NCBI GenBank assembly: GCA_910585295.1
Contig: CAJUDE010000045.1
Span: 1-64,000, forward strand
DNA: 64,000 bases
Source: an uncultured Lachnospiraceae bacterium
GTDB taxonomy: Bacteria; Bacillota; Clostridia; Lachnospirales; Lachnospiraceae
Direction: 5' to 3'
Shown here: piece by piece, positions 15,635 through 24,082 of the stretch
Layout of the letters: every line of letters starts with the position of its first letter
How positions within the stretch are numbered: position 1 is the first letter of the stretch
The notes under the pieces: model-generated
Told to the model about the DNA's origin: nothing
Seen by the model: only the letters and a program-made list of their open reading frames with translations
Database searches by the model: none
Made by a program: the position numbers and the translations under genes

Positions 15635-16024
15635 ATGAAATTAGATGGATTTGGGATACTGGTGAAGGACATGCCAGTTATGGTACGGTTTTACCGGGAT
15701 GTGCTGGGATTTGAGATTAAGGAAGCAGAAGATACGAAAAATGTGTTCCTGGAAAAAGATGGGACGCTTTTTCTGATGTATGGCAGGCGGGATTTTGAAA
15801 AGATGGCAAACCGCAGCTTTGGGTATGCAGATGGGGTGAATGGGCATTATGAGATCGCTTTGTCTGTGGAAAATTTTGCGGAGGTGGATAAAGCGTTCCA
15901 GGAAGTTGTGGCAAAAGGAGCGGAGCCAATTATGGAACCTACCACTGAGGAATGGGGGCAGCGCACTTGTTATGTGGCGGACCCAGAAGGGAACCTGGTG
16001 GAAATTGGCTCGTTCCAGCCATGA
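15635..16024 (+). CDS. VOC (glyoxalase/bleomycin resistance) family protein
   Basis: A 129-residue single-unit vicinal-oxygen-chelate protein with two beta-alpha-beta-beta-beta modules (LVKDMPVMVRFYRDVLGFEI and ...CYVADPEGNLVEIGSF). Glu (LVEIGSF) and His (HYEIAL) are candidate metal ligands. Such proteins include glyoxalases, isomerases and drug-sequestering proteins, and the substrate cannot be called. It has its own RBS, is preceded by a 159-nt gap without clear features, and may be read together with the oxidoreductase that follows 92 nt later. Confidence 0.85.
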   Translation: MKLDGFGILVKDMPVMVRFYRDVLGFEIKEAEDTKNVFLEKDGTLFLMYGRRDFEKMANRSFGYADGVNGHYEIALSVENFAEVDKAFQEVVAKGAEPIMEPTTEEWGQRTCYVADPEGNLVEIGSFQP

Positions 16025-16116
16025 TTTTTGCTTAACAGGGAAAGGTATATTGCATTGCCCTATGCATAATTTGGAAAGGCAGAGGGATACTATTCTATAA
16101 AAACGAGAGGAATTGT

Positions 16117-17529
16117 ATGGAATCTGTCTGGAAAAAAACGGTTGAACTTCCCCATAGGGAGAAATTAGAAAAAAGCCTTCATGCAGACGCCGTGGTGGTT
16201 GGCGCTGGCATGGCAGGGGTACTAACCGCCTATTTGCTGCAAGAACAAGGCATGGATGTAGTAGTTCTGGAAGCAGGGCGCATGGCAAGTGGCCAAACTG
16301 GCAACACAACTGCCAAAATTACATCCCAGCATGGCTTGGTTTATGCATATTTGATTGAAAAATTTGGTAGGGAGAAAGCTGGCATGTATGCCCATGCCAA
16401 CCAACATGCCATAGAAGCGTATGCCCGTATCATAGAAAAAGAAAAAATTAACTGCCAGTTCCAGCGATGCCCTGCTTACCTGTACACCAGGGAAGAGGGG
16501 CGGAAAGTGGAATTGGAGCAGGAAGCAGAGGCAGCAAAGTCCTTGGGGATACCAGCGTCTATTACCCTGGAGACAGAGCTGCCATTTAAAGTGGAAGGGG
16601 CGGTGCGTTTTGAGCGCCAGGCGAAGTTCCATCCCTTAGAGTTCCTTAGAAATGTTGGTGGGAAATTAAATATTTTTGAGGAATCCAGGGTTGTGCGGCT
16701 GAAAGATAACTGTGTGTATACAGAGCATGGCATGGTGGAGGGGCAGCATGTGGTGTTTGCCTGCCATTATCCTTGGCAGGTTGTGCCTGGCTATTATTTT
16801 CTGCGGATGCATCAAGAACGGAGCTATGTGTCTGCGCTGGATATTTCAGAATGGGAGCCAATGGAAGGCATGTACCTGGGAATTGGGAAGGAAGGCTTTT
16901 CATTTCGGACAATGGAAGCAGATGGGAGCAGGATTTTGCTCTTAGGCGGCGGCAGCCATCGAACCGGGGAGAATAGCTCTGGTGGGAAATATAGGATGCT
17001 CCAAAAGAAAGGGGAAGAATGGTTCCCAGGCAGCAGGGAGGTTGCCCGCTGGTCTGCCCAGGATTGCATGCCTATGGATAAAATACCCTATATTGGCTAT
17101 TTTTCTTCAGAGATCCCCAATTGGTATGTGGCGACAGGATTTGGGAAATGGGGCATGAGTTCGTCAATGGCGGCGGCGTCCATTATTTCTGATATGGTCC
17201 TTGGAAGGGAACATGCAGATGAAGAAGTCTTTGCGCCCCAACGGTTTCCAGTCTCAGCACTTTCCAAAAATTTTACGGAAAATGCAGTCCAGGCAGTGAA
17301 AGGGCTGTCAAAGCAGGCAATGTCTATGGAAGAATTTCCAGGGAAATGCCCCCATATGGGGTGCAAACTGGAAAAGAATGCAGATGACCATACTTGGGAA
17401 TGCCCCTGCCATGGCTCCTGTTTTACAGCAGAAGGGGAGTTAGTAAGCGGCCCAGCCCAACATGGGCTGACAGCAGATAAGGACAAAGCGGACAAGCCCG
17501 TTTCAGCTCCCGAAATCCCTGAGCCATAA
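16117..17529 (+). CDS. FAD-dependent oxidoreductase with C-terminal Rieske domain
   Basis: A 470-residue fusion. Residues about 20-385 are a DAO-type FAD domain (VVVGAGMAGVLTAYLLQEQG dinucleotide fold, GQTGNTTAKITSQHG, ATGFGKWGMSSSMAAA). Residues about 405-455 are a Rieske [2Fe-2S] domain with CPHMGC and CPCHGS ligand motifs. The combination implies electron transfer between a flavin and a Rieske cluster. Substrates of these fusions are not established. The protein ends in a charged tail. A bidirectional terminator separates it from the convergent regulator gene. Confidence 0.9.
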   Translation: MESVWKKTVELPHREKLEKSLHADAVVVGAGMAGVLTAYLLQEQGMDVVVLEAGRMASGQTGNTTAKITSQHGLVYAYLIEKFGREKAGMYAHANQHAIEAYARIIEKEKINCQFQRCPAYLYTREEGRKVELEQEAEAAKSLGIPASITLETELPFKVEGAVRFERQAKFHPLEFLRNVGGKLNIFEESRVVRLKDNCVYTEHGMVEGQHVVFACHYPWQVVPGYYFLRMHQERSYVSALDISEWEPMEGMYLGIGKEGFSFRTMEADGSRILLLGGGSHRTGENSSGGKYRMLQKKGEEWFPGSREVARWSAQDCMPMDKIPYIGYFSSEIPNWYVATGFGKWGMSSSMAAASIISDMVLGREHADEEVFAPQRFPVSALSKNFTENAVQAVKGLSKQAMSMEEFPGKCPHMGCKLEKNADDHTWECPCHGSCFTAEGELVSGPAQHGLTADKDKADKPVSAPEIPEP

Positions 17530-17612
17530 GGGGTTTGGCGTCTACACTCCGTTTCGGTCCGTTCTGAACAAACGCCACTGGCGCTTAGAACCTTTTTCTT
17601 ATAAGATGAAAC

Positions 17613-17650
17613 AAGCATCCAGGACCCTTAACTGGGTATCTGGATGCTTT
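17613..17650. terminator. Bidirectional terminator between convergent genes
   Basis: AAGCATCCAG and CTGGATGCTT (ends at 17613 and 17650) form a long stem with inner pairing ACCC/GGGT. It lies between the stops of the oxidoreductase (+) and the RpiR regulator (-), 4 nt from the latter, with T residues on the plus side. Confidence 0.82.
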
Positions 17651-17653
17651 GCT

Positions 17654-18511
17654 TTACAGCAGCTTTTGGGCAATGGCCTCCGCCGAGGAAGCCCTGGCTG
17701 CCGCATACAGTTCTGGGTTACGCTTGCAGAACCCATAAAAAAGGCACTCAATTAGAAAAAGCTGGCCCACTTTAGCAGCTACAGACCCGGATTGGAGCGG
17801 GCTTTCATTGTAGCCGCAAAGCAGGATTACATCTGCAAACTCTGCAGCCCGTGATTTGGGGAAATGGGTGATTAAAATAATTGGGATATTCCGCTTTTTG
17901 GCAATATTCATAATATCTTCCATATCTTTTGTGGAGCCGGAATAAGAAAAAAATAAAATCACGTCTTTGGAGGTTGCAAGCGCAATGTTCATGGCCTGCA
18001 TATGGGAATCTGAAATATGGATAAAGCGTGAGGTGGCAGTAGAAAAGCGCGCCCACGCCTCCATTGCCATTACCATGCTCCCCCCCTGCCCAAAACAAAA
18101 AACCCGGTCTGCCAAGGAGAGTAGGTCCACTGCTTTGGAGACATCCTTTTCATCCAGCAGTTCTAAAGTTTCATTTAGGGAAAGGATATTGGAAGCATGT
18201 AATTTATGGAAAACGTTATTTAATGTGTCCTCGGAGGTAATGGCCTCAGGGGAATCGGAAGGGTCCCCCAAATCAGAGACATAATCTGCTTTTGCCAGGG
18301 CCAGCTTGAAGTCATTGTACCCAGACAAGCCTAGGCTGTGGCAAAAACGTGTAATGGAAGCTTCGGAGACACCGCTGTTTTCTGCTAACGTGGATATGGA
18401 TAGATACTGGGTGTTGGAGGTGTTGGTGAAAATATAGTCCGCCAGTTTCTTTCCAGAACGTGTAAGGGAATGATATTGTTCTGTGATGTATTCCAAAATA
18501 TTGCCATTCAA
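17654..18511 (-). CDS. MurR/RpiR family regulator of the amino-sugar locus
   Basis: A 285-residue regulator with an N-terminal HTH_6 domain (ISTLAENSGVSEASITRFCHSLG) and a C-terminal SIS sugar-phosphate-binding domain (VFCFGQGGSMVMAMEAWARF, ILFFSYSGSTKDMEDI). It starts at TTG 18511 with AAGGAGG 7 nt before. It is the last gene of the leftward nag operon, so it probably senses a phosphorylated amino sugar (for example GlcNAc-6-P or ManNAc-6-P) and controls both arms of the sialic acid cluster. Candidate operators lie at 21455-21469 and 21484-21498. Confidence 0.9.
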   Translation of the reverse strand: MNGNILEYITEQYHSLTRSGKKLADYIFTNTSNTQYLSISTLAENSGVSEASITRFCHSLGLSGYNDFKLALAKADYVSDLGDPSDSPEAITSEDTLNNVFHKLHASNILSLNETLELLDEKDVSKAVDLLSLADRVFCFGQGGSMVMAMEAWARFSTATSRFIHISDSHMQAMNIALATSKDVILFFSYSGSTKDMEDIMNIAKKRNIPIILITHFPKSRAAEFADVILLCGYNESPLQSGSVAAKVGQLFLIECLFYGFCKRNPELYAAARASSAEAIAQKLL

Positions 18512-18541
18512 AATAACGCCTCCTTCTATATAGTATGCCAG

Positions 18542-19429
18542 TTAAGCAGGGGGATTGTTTAATACAGCAGCCCCCAGCATCCCCGCCTGGTTGCCCAGGC
18601 TGGCTTTTTTGATTTGCACATGGCGGAAACTGGGCATAATGTTTTGGTATAATTTTTCCTGCACTTGCTGCAGCACATAAGGCTGTTCCATCACCCCGCC
18701 GCCCAGAATGGCGCAGGAGGGGTTGGCCATATGGACAATGGTAATCAGCCCATACACAATTTCCATAATCCAGCGGTCGATGGCTTGCTTCACCTCAGGG
18801 TCAGCCTGATGTTCAAATATTGCGCGCCCGTTCGAGAGGGAAGGGTTCAGCGCCATGGCATTTTTCACAAGAGCCGTTGTGGAGGCATACCGTTCATAAC
18901 AGCCAGAAAATAAGTCCTTGCCTGGGTTGCGGTCTTCAGGGTGTGTGACAATCCCGCCAAATTCCCCAGCAGAATGGCTGCTGCCAGAGTACAGCTTCCC
19001 ATTTGTGAACATAGCGCCGCCTACGCCTGTGCCATAAGTCAGGCAGACAAAATCTTTCTGTCCTTTCCCAGCCCCAAAGGCAGCCTCGCCGATAGCCGCT
19101 GCATTCACATCATTTTCCACAGCGGTAGGAAGCTGAAATTCTTGTTCCATAATCTCTTTTAATTTTGTCCCAGTATAGCCTGGGATATTTTCATTGGCGT
19201 AGATAATGCAGCCGCTTGACGGGTCTACCTGCCCGGCGGTGCTAATGCCAATATTATGGAATGTGTGGGTATTCTGATAGCTTGCAATAATATGTTTCAT
19301 TCGGCTTACCACATGCCTGGCGCCTTCTTTTGCTTCTGTGCTGGTTTCCTGGATATCGGATAATGCTCCATTTTCGTAAAGGCCTGATTTGATGGCGGTG
19401 CCGCCAACATCAAGTACCATAGTGGCCAT
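18542..19429 (-). CDS. nanK: ROK family kinase, probable N-acetylmannosamine kinase
   Basis: A 295-residue ROK sugar kinase with the phosphate-binding loop LDVGGTAIKSGLYENG, the catalytic ENDVNAAAIGEA region and TYGTGVGGAM. The Zn-binding CxCGxxGCxE motif of classical ROK proteins is altered to a region ending SGCYERYAS, as in some Firmicute members. ROK proteins phosphorylate glucose, GlcNAc or ManNAc. The neighbours NanA, NanE, NagA and NagB make ManNAc kinase the best guess. RBS AAGGAGG is 7 nt before the ATG. It is co-transcribed with nagB and nagA. Confidence 0.85.
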   Translation of the reverse strand: MATMVLDVGGTAIKSGLYENGALSDIQETSTEAKEGARHVVSRMKHIIASYQNTHTFHNIGISTAGQVDPSSGCIIYANENIPGYTGTKLKEIMEQEFQLPTAVENDVNAAAIGEAAFGAGKGQKDFVCLTYGTGVGGAMFTNGKLYSGSSHSAGEFGGIVTHPEDRNPGKDLFSGCYERYASTTALVKNAMALNPSLSNGRAIFEHQADPEVKQAIDRWIMEIVYGLITIVHMANPSCAILGGGVMEQPYVLQQVQEKLYQNIMPSFRHVQIKKASLGNQAGMLGAAVLNNPPA

Positions 19430-19458
19430 AGTGACTCCTCCTTATGTGCTTCAATCAA

Positions 19459-20604
19459 TTATAATACGGGCGTTCCTCTGTGGAATACCTGCTGCATGGC
19501 AAGGTCTTCTTTCAATATTACGATATTGGCATATTTGCCTGGTTCCAGGCTCCCATAGCTGTCCCAAAGCCCAATTGCTTTTACAGGGTTGCAGGCGGCG
19601 CATTTGACTGCGCTTGCAAGGGGGATGCCCATATCTTTTACCGCGGTGCGCAGGCAGTCCATTAGGTTGGTTACGGAGCCGGCGATAGTGCCGTCTTCCA
19701 GCACGGCCAGGTTGCCTTTTACCGTTACGGACTGGCCGCCTAAGTCATAAGTCCCATCTTCCATGCCAGCCGCGCGCATGCTGTCGCTGATTAAGATAAT
19801 CTTTCCGTCGCCAAACAGCTTAAAGGTAGCCCGCACCACTGCAGGGTGGATGTGTATGCCGTCGCAGATTAGCTCCACCATGCAGTTATCCTGGTCTGCC
19901 GCAGCCCCGATTGGGCCGGGCGCCCGGTGGCTGAAAGGCGGCATGGCGTTATACATATGGGTGAGCTGCGAGGCGCCTAAGGAAAATGCCTCTTTGGAAG
20001 TCTCATAATCTGCCGTAGTATGGGCCAGGGATATATTGACAGACCCACTGTTTTGGCGGATGAATTCCATGGCGCCTTCTGTCTCAGGGGCAACCACAAC
20101 CGTGCGGATGCTCCCGCCGGAGATGTCCTGAAGGCGCTTTAGCATCCCGGAGTCTGCCGGATGGATATAAGCCCCATTTTGGGCGCCCTTTTTTGCAGCG
20201 CTGATAAATGGGCCTTCCATATACAGCCCGCAGAAATCTGCGCCGTTTGGGCAGGAAAAATCTTTGGCAGCGCTGCAAATTTCAGAAAGGGTTTCTTCCG
20301 GCATAGTCATAGTTGCAGGGGTGATGGAAGTGACGCCCTGGCCAAGCTCATATTCTGCAATGGTGCGGAATGCTTCCTGGGTGCCGTCGCAGCAGTCGCT
20401 CCCCATGCAGCCATGGAAATGGATGTCGGTCAGGCCGGGGATTACGTACCCGCCAGCCGCGTCTGTGACAGACTCTTCCCCAACTGCAGCGTAGTAGTTT
20501 TCTTCTGAAACAATCCTGCCGTTGCAAAAAAAGACTGTGCCAGGGGCGAAGGAACCCTCTTTCTGGAAGACTTGCCCATGGATAATTTTATGCTTTCCTG
20601 TCAT
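19459..20604 (-). CDS. nagA: N-acetylglucosamine-6-phosphate deacetylase
   Basis: A 381-residue amidohydrolase that turns GlcNAc-6-P into GlcN-6-P and acetate. It shows the HxH metal motif DIHFHG (His62, His64), the metal glutamate in LYMEGPF (Glu130), SLAHTTA and LTHMYNAM with metal and substrate histidines, and the catalytic aspartate in LISDSMRAAG. Length is normal. It follows nagB by 13 nt and precedes the kinase by 29 nt, so the three are one operon feeding amino sugars to fructose-6-P. Confidence 0.95.
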   Translation of the reverse strand: MTGKHKIIHGQVFQKEGSFAPGTVFFCNGRIVSEENYYAAVGEESVTDAAGGYVIPGLTDIHFHGCMGSDCCDGTQEAFRTIAEYELGQGVTSITPATMTMPEETLSEICSAAKDFSCPNGADFCGLYMEGPFISAAKKGAQNGAYIHPADSGMLKRLQDISGGSIRTVVVAPETEGAMEFIRQNSGSVNISLAHTTADYETSKEAFSLGASQLTHMYNAMPPFSHRAPGPIGAAADQDNCMVELICDGIHIHPAVVRATFKLFGDGKIILISDSMRAAGMEDGTYDLGGQSVTVKGNLAVLEDGTIAGSVTNLMDCLRTAVKDMGIPLASAVKCAACNPVKAIGLWDSYGSLEPGKYANIVILKEDLAMQQVFHRGTPVL

Positions 20605-20617
20605 GCCTGCCGCCTTT

Positions 20618-21361
20618 CTATGCCTGTGGGATATTGGGGCATTTAGACAATGCAGCTTCGTCCGCTATTAACACAACGTCGTTGTGGAGCTGGAGGATGG
20701 ATGCCGGCACTTGCGGCGTCACTGGGCCAAAGAAAGCAGTCTTTACAATGTCTGCCTTATCTTCCCCAGAAACCAGGATTAAAATTTTACGGGCGGACAT
20801 AATGGTTTTGACGCCCATTGTGTATGCCTGGCGCGGCACGTCTTTTTCCGAAGCGAAAAACCGCATGTTTGCCTGGATGGTCCGTTCCGATAAGGTGATG
20901 CAGTGGGTTTCTTTTTCATAGGTGCTTCCAGGCTCGTTGAAGCCAATGTGGCCATTATGCCCAAGCCCTAAAAGCTGAAGGTCTATGCCGCCTACAGAGT
21001 GGATAATGTCATTGTATTTTTGGCAGGCGACATCGCTGTCGGATTCCATCCCGTCTGGCAGGAATGTCCGGTCCTTGTTAATATTCACTTTGCTGAACAA
21101 GTGCTGGTCCATAAAGTAATAGTAGCTTTGGCCATTGTCACGGGGAAGCCCTTTATATTCGTCCAGGTTCACCGTAGTGGTTTCAGAGAAATCCAAATCG
21201 CCCTGATGGTACCGTTCTACAAGCTCGCGGTAAGTGCCGATTGGGGTGGAGCCTGTGGCAAGCCCCAACACGCAGTCAGGCTTTATCAGGACCTGGGCGG
21301 AAATAATGTTTGCGGCTTTACGGCTCATGGCATCATAGTCTTTTGCTCTGTAAATTCTCAT
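20618..21361 (-). CDS. nagB: Glucosamine-6-phosphate deaminase
   Basis: A 247-residue enzyme converting GlcN-6-P to fructose-6-P and ammonia. The phosphate loop GLATGSTPIGTY, the catalytic aspartate in NLDEYKG (Asp67) and GHNGHIGFNEPG with His138 are all present. The start at 21361 (MRIYRAKDYD) is preferred over an in-frame ATG at 21409 because GGAGG lies 5 nt upstream and the family starts here. It is the first gene of the leftward operon behind a consensus promoter at 21420-21448. Confidence 0.95.
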   Translation of the reverse strand: MRIYRAKDYDAMSRKAANIISAQVLIKPDCVLGLATGSTPIGTYRELVERYHQGDLDFSETTTVNLDEYKGLPRDNGQSYYYFMDQHLFSKVNINKDRTFLPDGMESDSDVACQKYNDIIHSVGGIDLQLLGLGHNGHIGFNEPGSTYEKETHCITLSERTIQANMRFFASEKDVPRQAYTMGVKTIMSARKILILVSGEDKADIVKTAFFGPVTPQVPASILQLHNDVVLIADEAALSKCPNIPQA

Positions 21362-21419
21362 AGTAACCTCCGTTTTGTTTTGAAATCTGAAATTATGGTT
21401 AAAAGTCATCTATACGCAA

Positions 21420-21448
21420 ATTATAACATAAGCATGTGTGTCTTTCAA
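21420..21448 (-). promoter_or_regulatory. Promoter of the leftward nag operon
   Basis: On the minus strand TTGAAA (21443-21448) and TATAAT (21420-21425) are separated by 17 nt, about 60 nt before the nagB start. It is divergent from the transporter promoter at 21507-21535. Confidence 0.85.
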
Positions 21449-21454
21449 TTGGAA

Positions 21455-21469
21455 TGTTAAAAATTTTCA
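21455..21469. promoter_or_regulatory. Putative RpiR operator, weaker copy
   Basis: TGTTAAAAATTTTCA matches the perfect palindrome at 21484-21498 at 12 of 15 positions. It sits 6 nt upstream of the -35 of the nag promoter. Its role is inferred from position and similarity only. Confidence 0.4.
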
Positions 21470-21483
21470 TAAAAAATAAAAAG

Positions 21484-21498
21484 TGAAAAAATTTTTCA
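21484..21498. promoter_or_regulatory. Putative RpiR operator, perfect palindrome
   Basis: TGAAAAA-A-TTTTTCA is an exact 7-1-7 palindrome 8 nt upstream of the -35 of the transporter promoter. The GAAA...TTTC core is common for RpiR-type sites, and the RpiR gene belongs to this locus. AT-rich palindromes can arise by chance, so this is a candidate. Confidence 0.55.
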
Positions 21499-21506
21499 AA
21501 AATCTA

Positions 21507-21535
21507 TTGACAAACGAAAAAAGCAAATATAGAAT
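21507..21535 (+). promoter_or_regulatory. Promoter of the sialic acid transporter operon
   Basis: TTGACA (21507-21512) and TAGAAT (21530-21535) are 17 nt apart. The substrate-binding-protein start is 68 nt beyond, behind AGGAGG. A consensus -35 suggests strong expression when derepressed. Confidence 0.85.
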
Positions 21536-21602
21536 GAAGTTACAAAAACACGACATAGGTTTTGCAAAACGAAAACCGTGCGTAAAAAAGGAGGATAAAC
21601 TT

Positions 21603-22982
21603 ATGAAGTACCGTAAAATCTTGGCAATGGCATTAAGCTGCGTTATGGCGTTTTCCCTTGCAGCCTGCGGAAATTCCGGGGGCGGGAAGAATGCAGACAA
21701 GAAAGAGGACACTCAGAAAGAGGACGGCAATACGCAAGCTGAGGGGGAAGAACCGTCCGATGAAGGGGAAGCGCCTGCTGCATCTGGGGATTCCACAGAC
21801 ATTACCTTATGGACGTACCCAATTGGGAATTGGGGGGATTCCGCTACTGTGGACGGCCTGATTGCAAGCTTTAACAAAGCGCACCCGGATATTAACGTGA
21901 CTGTGGAATATTTGGACTATACCAATGGGGATGACCAAATTAACACCGCTATCGAAGGCGGGAAAGCGCCAGACCTTGTAATGGAAGGGCCGGAACGTCT
22001 GGTGGCAAACTGGGGGGCAAAAGGGCTGATGGTTGACCTTTCTGACTTGTGGACCGATGAAGCAAAGGGAGCTATTTATGAGTCTGTACAAAACGCCTGC
22101 AAGAATAACGATGGCGTATTCTATGAGTATCCATTGTGCATGACCGCACATACTATGGCAATCAACAGGGACATTTTTGAGAAGGCGGACGCGCTTCAGT
22201 ACCTGGATGAAGAAAAAGGGACTTGGACGACAGAGAACTTCCAGAAAGCAGTAGAAGCAGTTGTGGCTTCCGGGCAGGCACAGGTTGCAGCAGTTTACTG
22301 CGGCGGCCAAGGCGGCGACCAGGGGACGCGTGCATTAGTGAACAACCTGTATGGCGGCACATTTACCAATCCAGAGCATACTGAGTATACCGCAGGCAGC
22401 GACGAGAACTTAAAAGCGCTGGAACTGTTAAAGGGAACCGAAGGGATTACCTTTGACGCGTCTATCCAGGGCGGCGATGAAATCAACCTGTTCTGCAATG
22501 GCACATTGGCAATGGCATTCTGCTGGAATGTGTCGCAGGAAAAAAACAATGCAGAGAACTTAAGCTTTGACGTACTGCCAATGGCATACCCGACAGAGAG
22601 CGGCGACCCTCAGCTTTGCGGCGGTATCTGGGGATTCGGTATCTTTGATAATGGCGATGCAGCCAAAATCGAAGCAGCTAAAACATTTATCGACTTTATG
22701 GCAAACGATGAGGCACAAGTCGTGGAAAGCGTGAAAGCTTCTAGCTATTGGCCAGTAAAAGACCTGGGCAATATCTATGAAGACGATGCCTTAATGACAG
22801 AATATTCCAAATTTATCCCATTTATGGGCGACTACTATCAGGTTGTTGGCGGATGGGCAGAAGCACGTACCGCATGGTGGAATATGCTGCAGAAGATTGG
22901 GACAGGGACAGATGTGAAGGAAGCAGTTGACGAATTTGTTTCGACTGCAAATGCAGCGGCGGCTGGCGCAGCAGCGCAATAA
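21603..22982 (+). CDS. Sugar ABC transporter substrate-binding lipoprotein
   Basis: A 459-residue extracellular lipoprotein of solute-binding family 1. A signal peptide (MKYRKILAMALSCVMAFS) ends in the lipobox LAAC, followed by an acidic linker (about 25-60) and the binding fold (ITLWTYPIGNWG onward, ending in a helical C terminus). ATG 21603 is used because GGAGG precedes it; the longer frame from 21483 overlaps the promoter. Clustering with NanA, NanE and YhcH suggests that it captures sialic acid or an anhydro form. A strong hairpin downstream (23082-23117) probably raises its expression above the permeases. Confidence 0.92.
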   Translation: MKYRKILAMALSCVMAFSLAACGNSGGGKNADKKEDTQKEDGNTQAEGEEPSDEGEAPAASGDSTDITLWTYPIGNWGDSATVDGLIASFNKAHPDINVTVEYLDYTNGDDQINTAIEGGKAPDLVMEGPERLVANWGAKGLMVDLSDLWTDEAKGAIYESVQNACKNNDGVFYEYPLCMTAHTMAINRDIFEKADALQYLDEEKGTWTTENFQKAVEAVVASGQAQVAAVYCGGQGGDQGTRALVNNLYGGTFTNPEHTEYTAGSDENLKALELLKGTEGITFDASIQGGDEINLFCNGTLAMAFCWNVSQEKNNAENLSFDVLPMAYPTESGDPQLCGGIWGFGIFDNGDAAKIEAAKTFIDFMANDEAQVVESVKASSYWPVKDLGNIYEDDALMTEYSKFIPFMGDYYQVVGGWAEARTAWWNMLQKIGTGTDVKEAVDEFVSTANAAAAGAAAQ

Positions 22983-23081
22983 ACTTCTATTTTGCCCATC
23001 CCTGACGGGCAGAGGCTTTTGTTGCCATCCTTGATAAACTAGGAAGCAGTGCAGAGATTCAAGAATTTACATGGAATTTGC

Positions 23082-23117
23082 GCCCCTTCCCGAGAGGAAT
23101 GATCTACGGGAAGGGGC
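23082..23117 (+). terminator. Attenuating hairpin between binding protein and permeases
   Basis: GCCCCTTCCCG (23082-23092) pairs perfectly with CGGGAAGGGGC (23107-23117) over an 14-nt loop and is followed by ATTTTA. Such a partial terminator is common after ABC binding-protein genes and protects the upstream mRNA. Confidence 0.75.
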
Positions 23118-23168
23118 ATTTTATGGGCAAAAATGAAATAAGAGAAGGATAGGAAAGGGGAAAATCTT

Positions 23169-24065
23169 ATGACAAAAAAGAATCCTATGAGCAGGGCATT
23201 AGTGCGCCGGGAAACCATTGCGGGATATGCTTTTATGGTCCCAAGTCTGATTTTCTTTCTGGGGTTTGTAATTTATCCCATGGTGCAATGTGTAATTACC
23301 AGTTTTTTTGACTCGACAATGAACCGTGCAGATATTTTTGTGGGCCTGGCGAATTACACAGAATTGTTTCAGGATGAGATTTTTATGGGGGCGTTGAAGA
23401 ACACATTTATTATTGTAATTGTATCTGTTCCAGTTACATGCGTGTTCTCCCTTTGGGTTAGTTCCGTGATTTATGACCTGAAGGGGCCGATATGCTCGGC
23501 ATTCCGCTGTATCTTTTACCTTCCAGTCGTAACAGGCTCCGTTGCAGTTACCGTGGTGTGGAAGTGGATGTTTAACAATTATTATGGTATCTTTAATTAT
23601 GTAGGGACCAGCACAGGGCTTTTGAAGCAGAACATTAACTGGCTGGGGGATGAAAGGTTTGCGCTTGGGTGCATTATCTTAATCCTTCTGACTACCTCTG
23701 TAGGGCAGCCAATTGTCTTGTATGTGTCAGCATTGAACAATGTGGACCAATCCCTGGTGGAAGCTGCAGAAGTGGATGGGGCTACGAAAATGCAGTGTTT
23801 TTGGAAAATCAAATGGCCGCAGATCATGCCTACCACTTTATACATACTGGTAATTACCACAATCAACAGCTTCCAGTGCTTCGCGCTGATTCAGCTTTTG
23901 ACCAGCGGCGGCCCGAACCACAGTACAGATACCATTATGTATTATATTTATTACAATGCGTTTAAGCTGTACCGTTATGGCTATGGAAATGCCATGGGCG
24001 TAATCCTGGCTATTATTATTGCAGTCCTTTCAGCCGTTCAGTTTAAGATGGCGAAGACAGATTAA
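23169..24065 (+). CDS. Sugar ABC transporter permease, MalF-like
   Basis: A 298-residue inner-membrane permease with six predicted helices (first at about 18-38) and the EAA loop EAAEVDGATKMQCFWKIKWP contacting the ATPase. It pairs with the next permease. No ATPase gene is in the locus, so it probably uses a shared MsmX-type ATPase encoded elsewhere, as usual for Firmicute CUT1 transporters. It follows the binding-protein gene after a hairpin. Confidence 0.92.
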   Translation: MTKKNPMSRALVRRETIAGYAFMVPSLIFFLGFVIYPMVQCVITSFFDSTMNRADIFVGLANYTELFQDEIFMGALKNTFIIVIVSVPVTCVFSLWVSSVIYDLKGPICSAFRCIFYLPVVTGSVAVTVVWKWMFNNYYGIFNYVGTSTGLLKQNINWLGDERFALGCIILILLTTSVGQPIVLYVSALNNVDQSLVEAAEVDGATKMQCFWKIKWPQIMPTTLYILVITTINSFQCFALIQLLTSGGPNHSTDTIMYYIYYNAFKLYRYGYGNAMGVILAIIIAVLSAVQFKMAKTD

Positions 24066-24082
24066 GGGAGGGGGAACATTTT

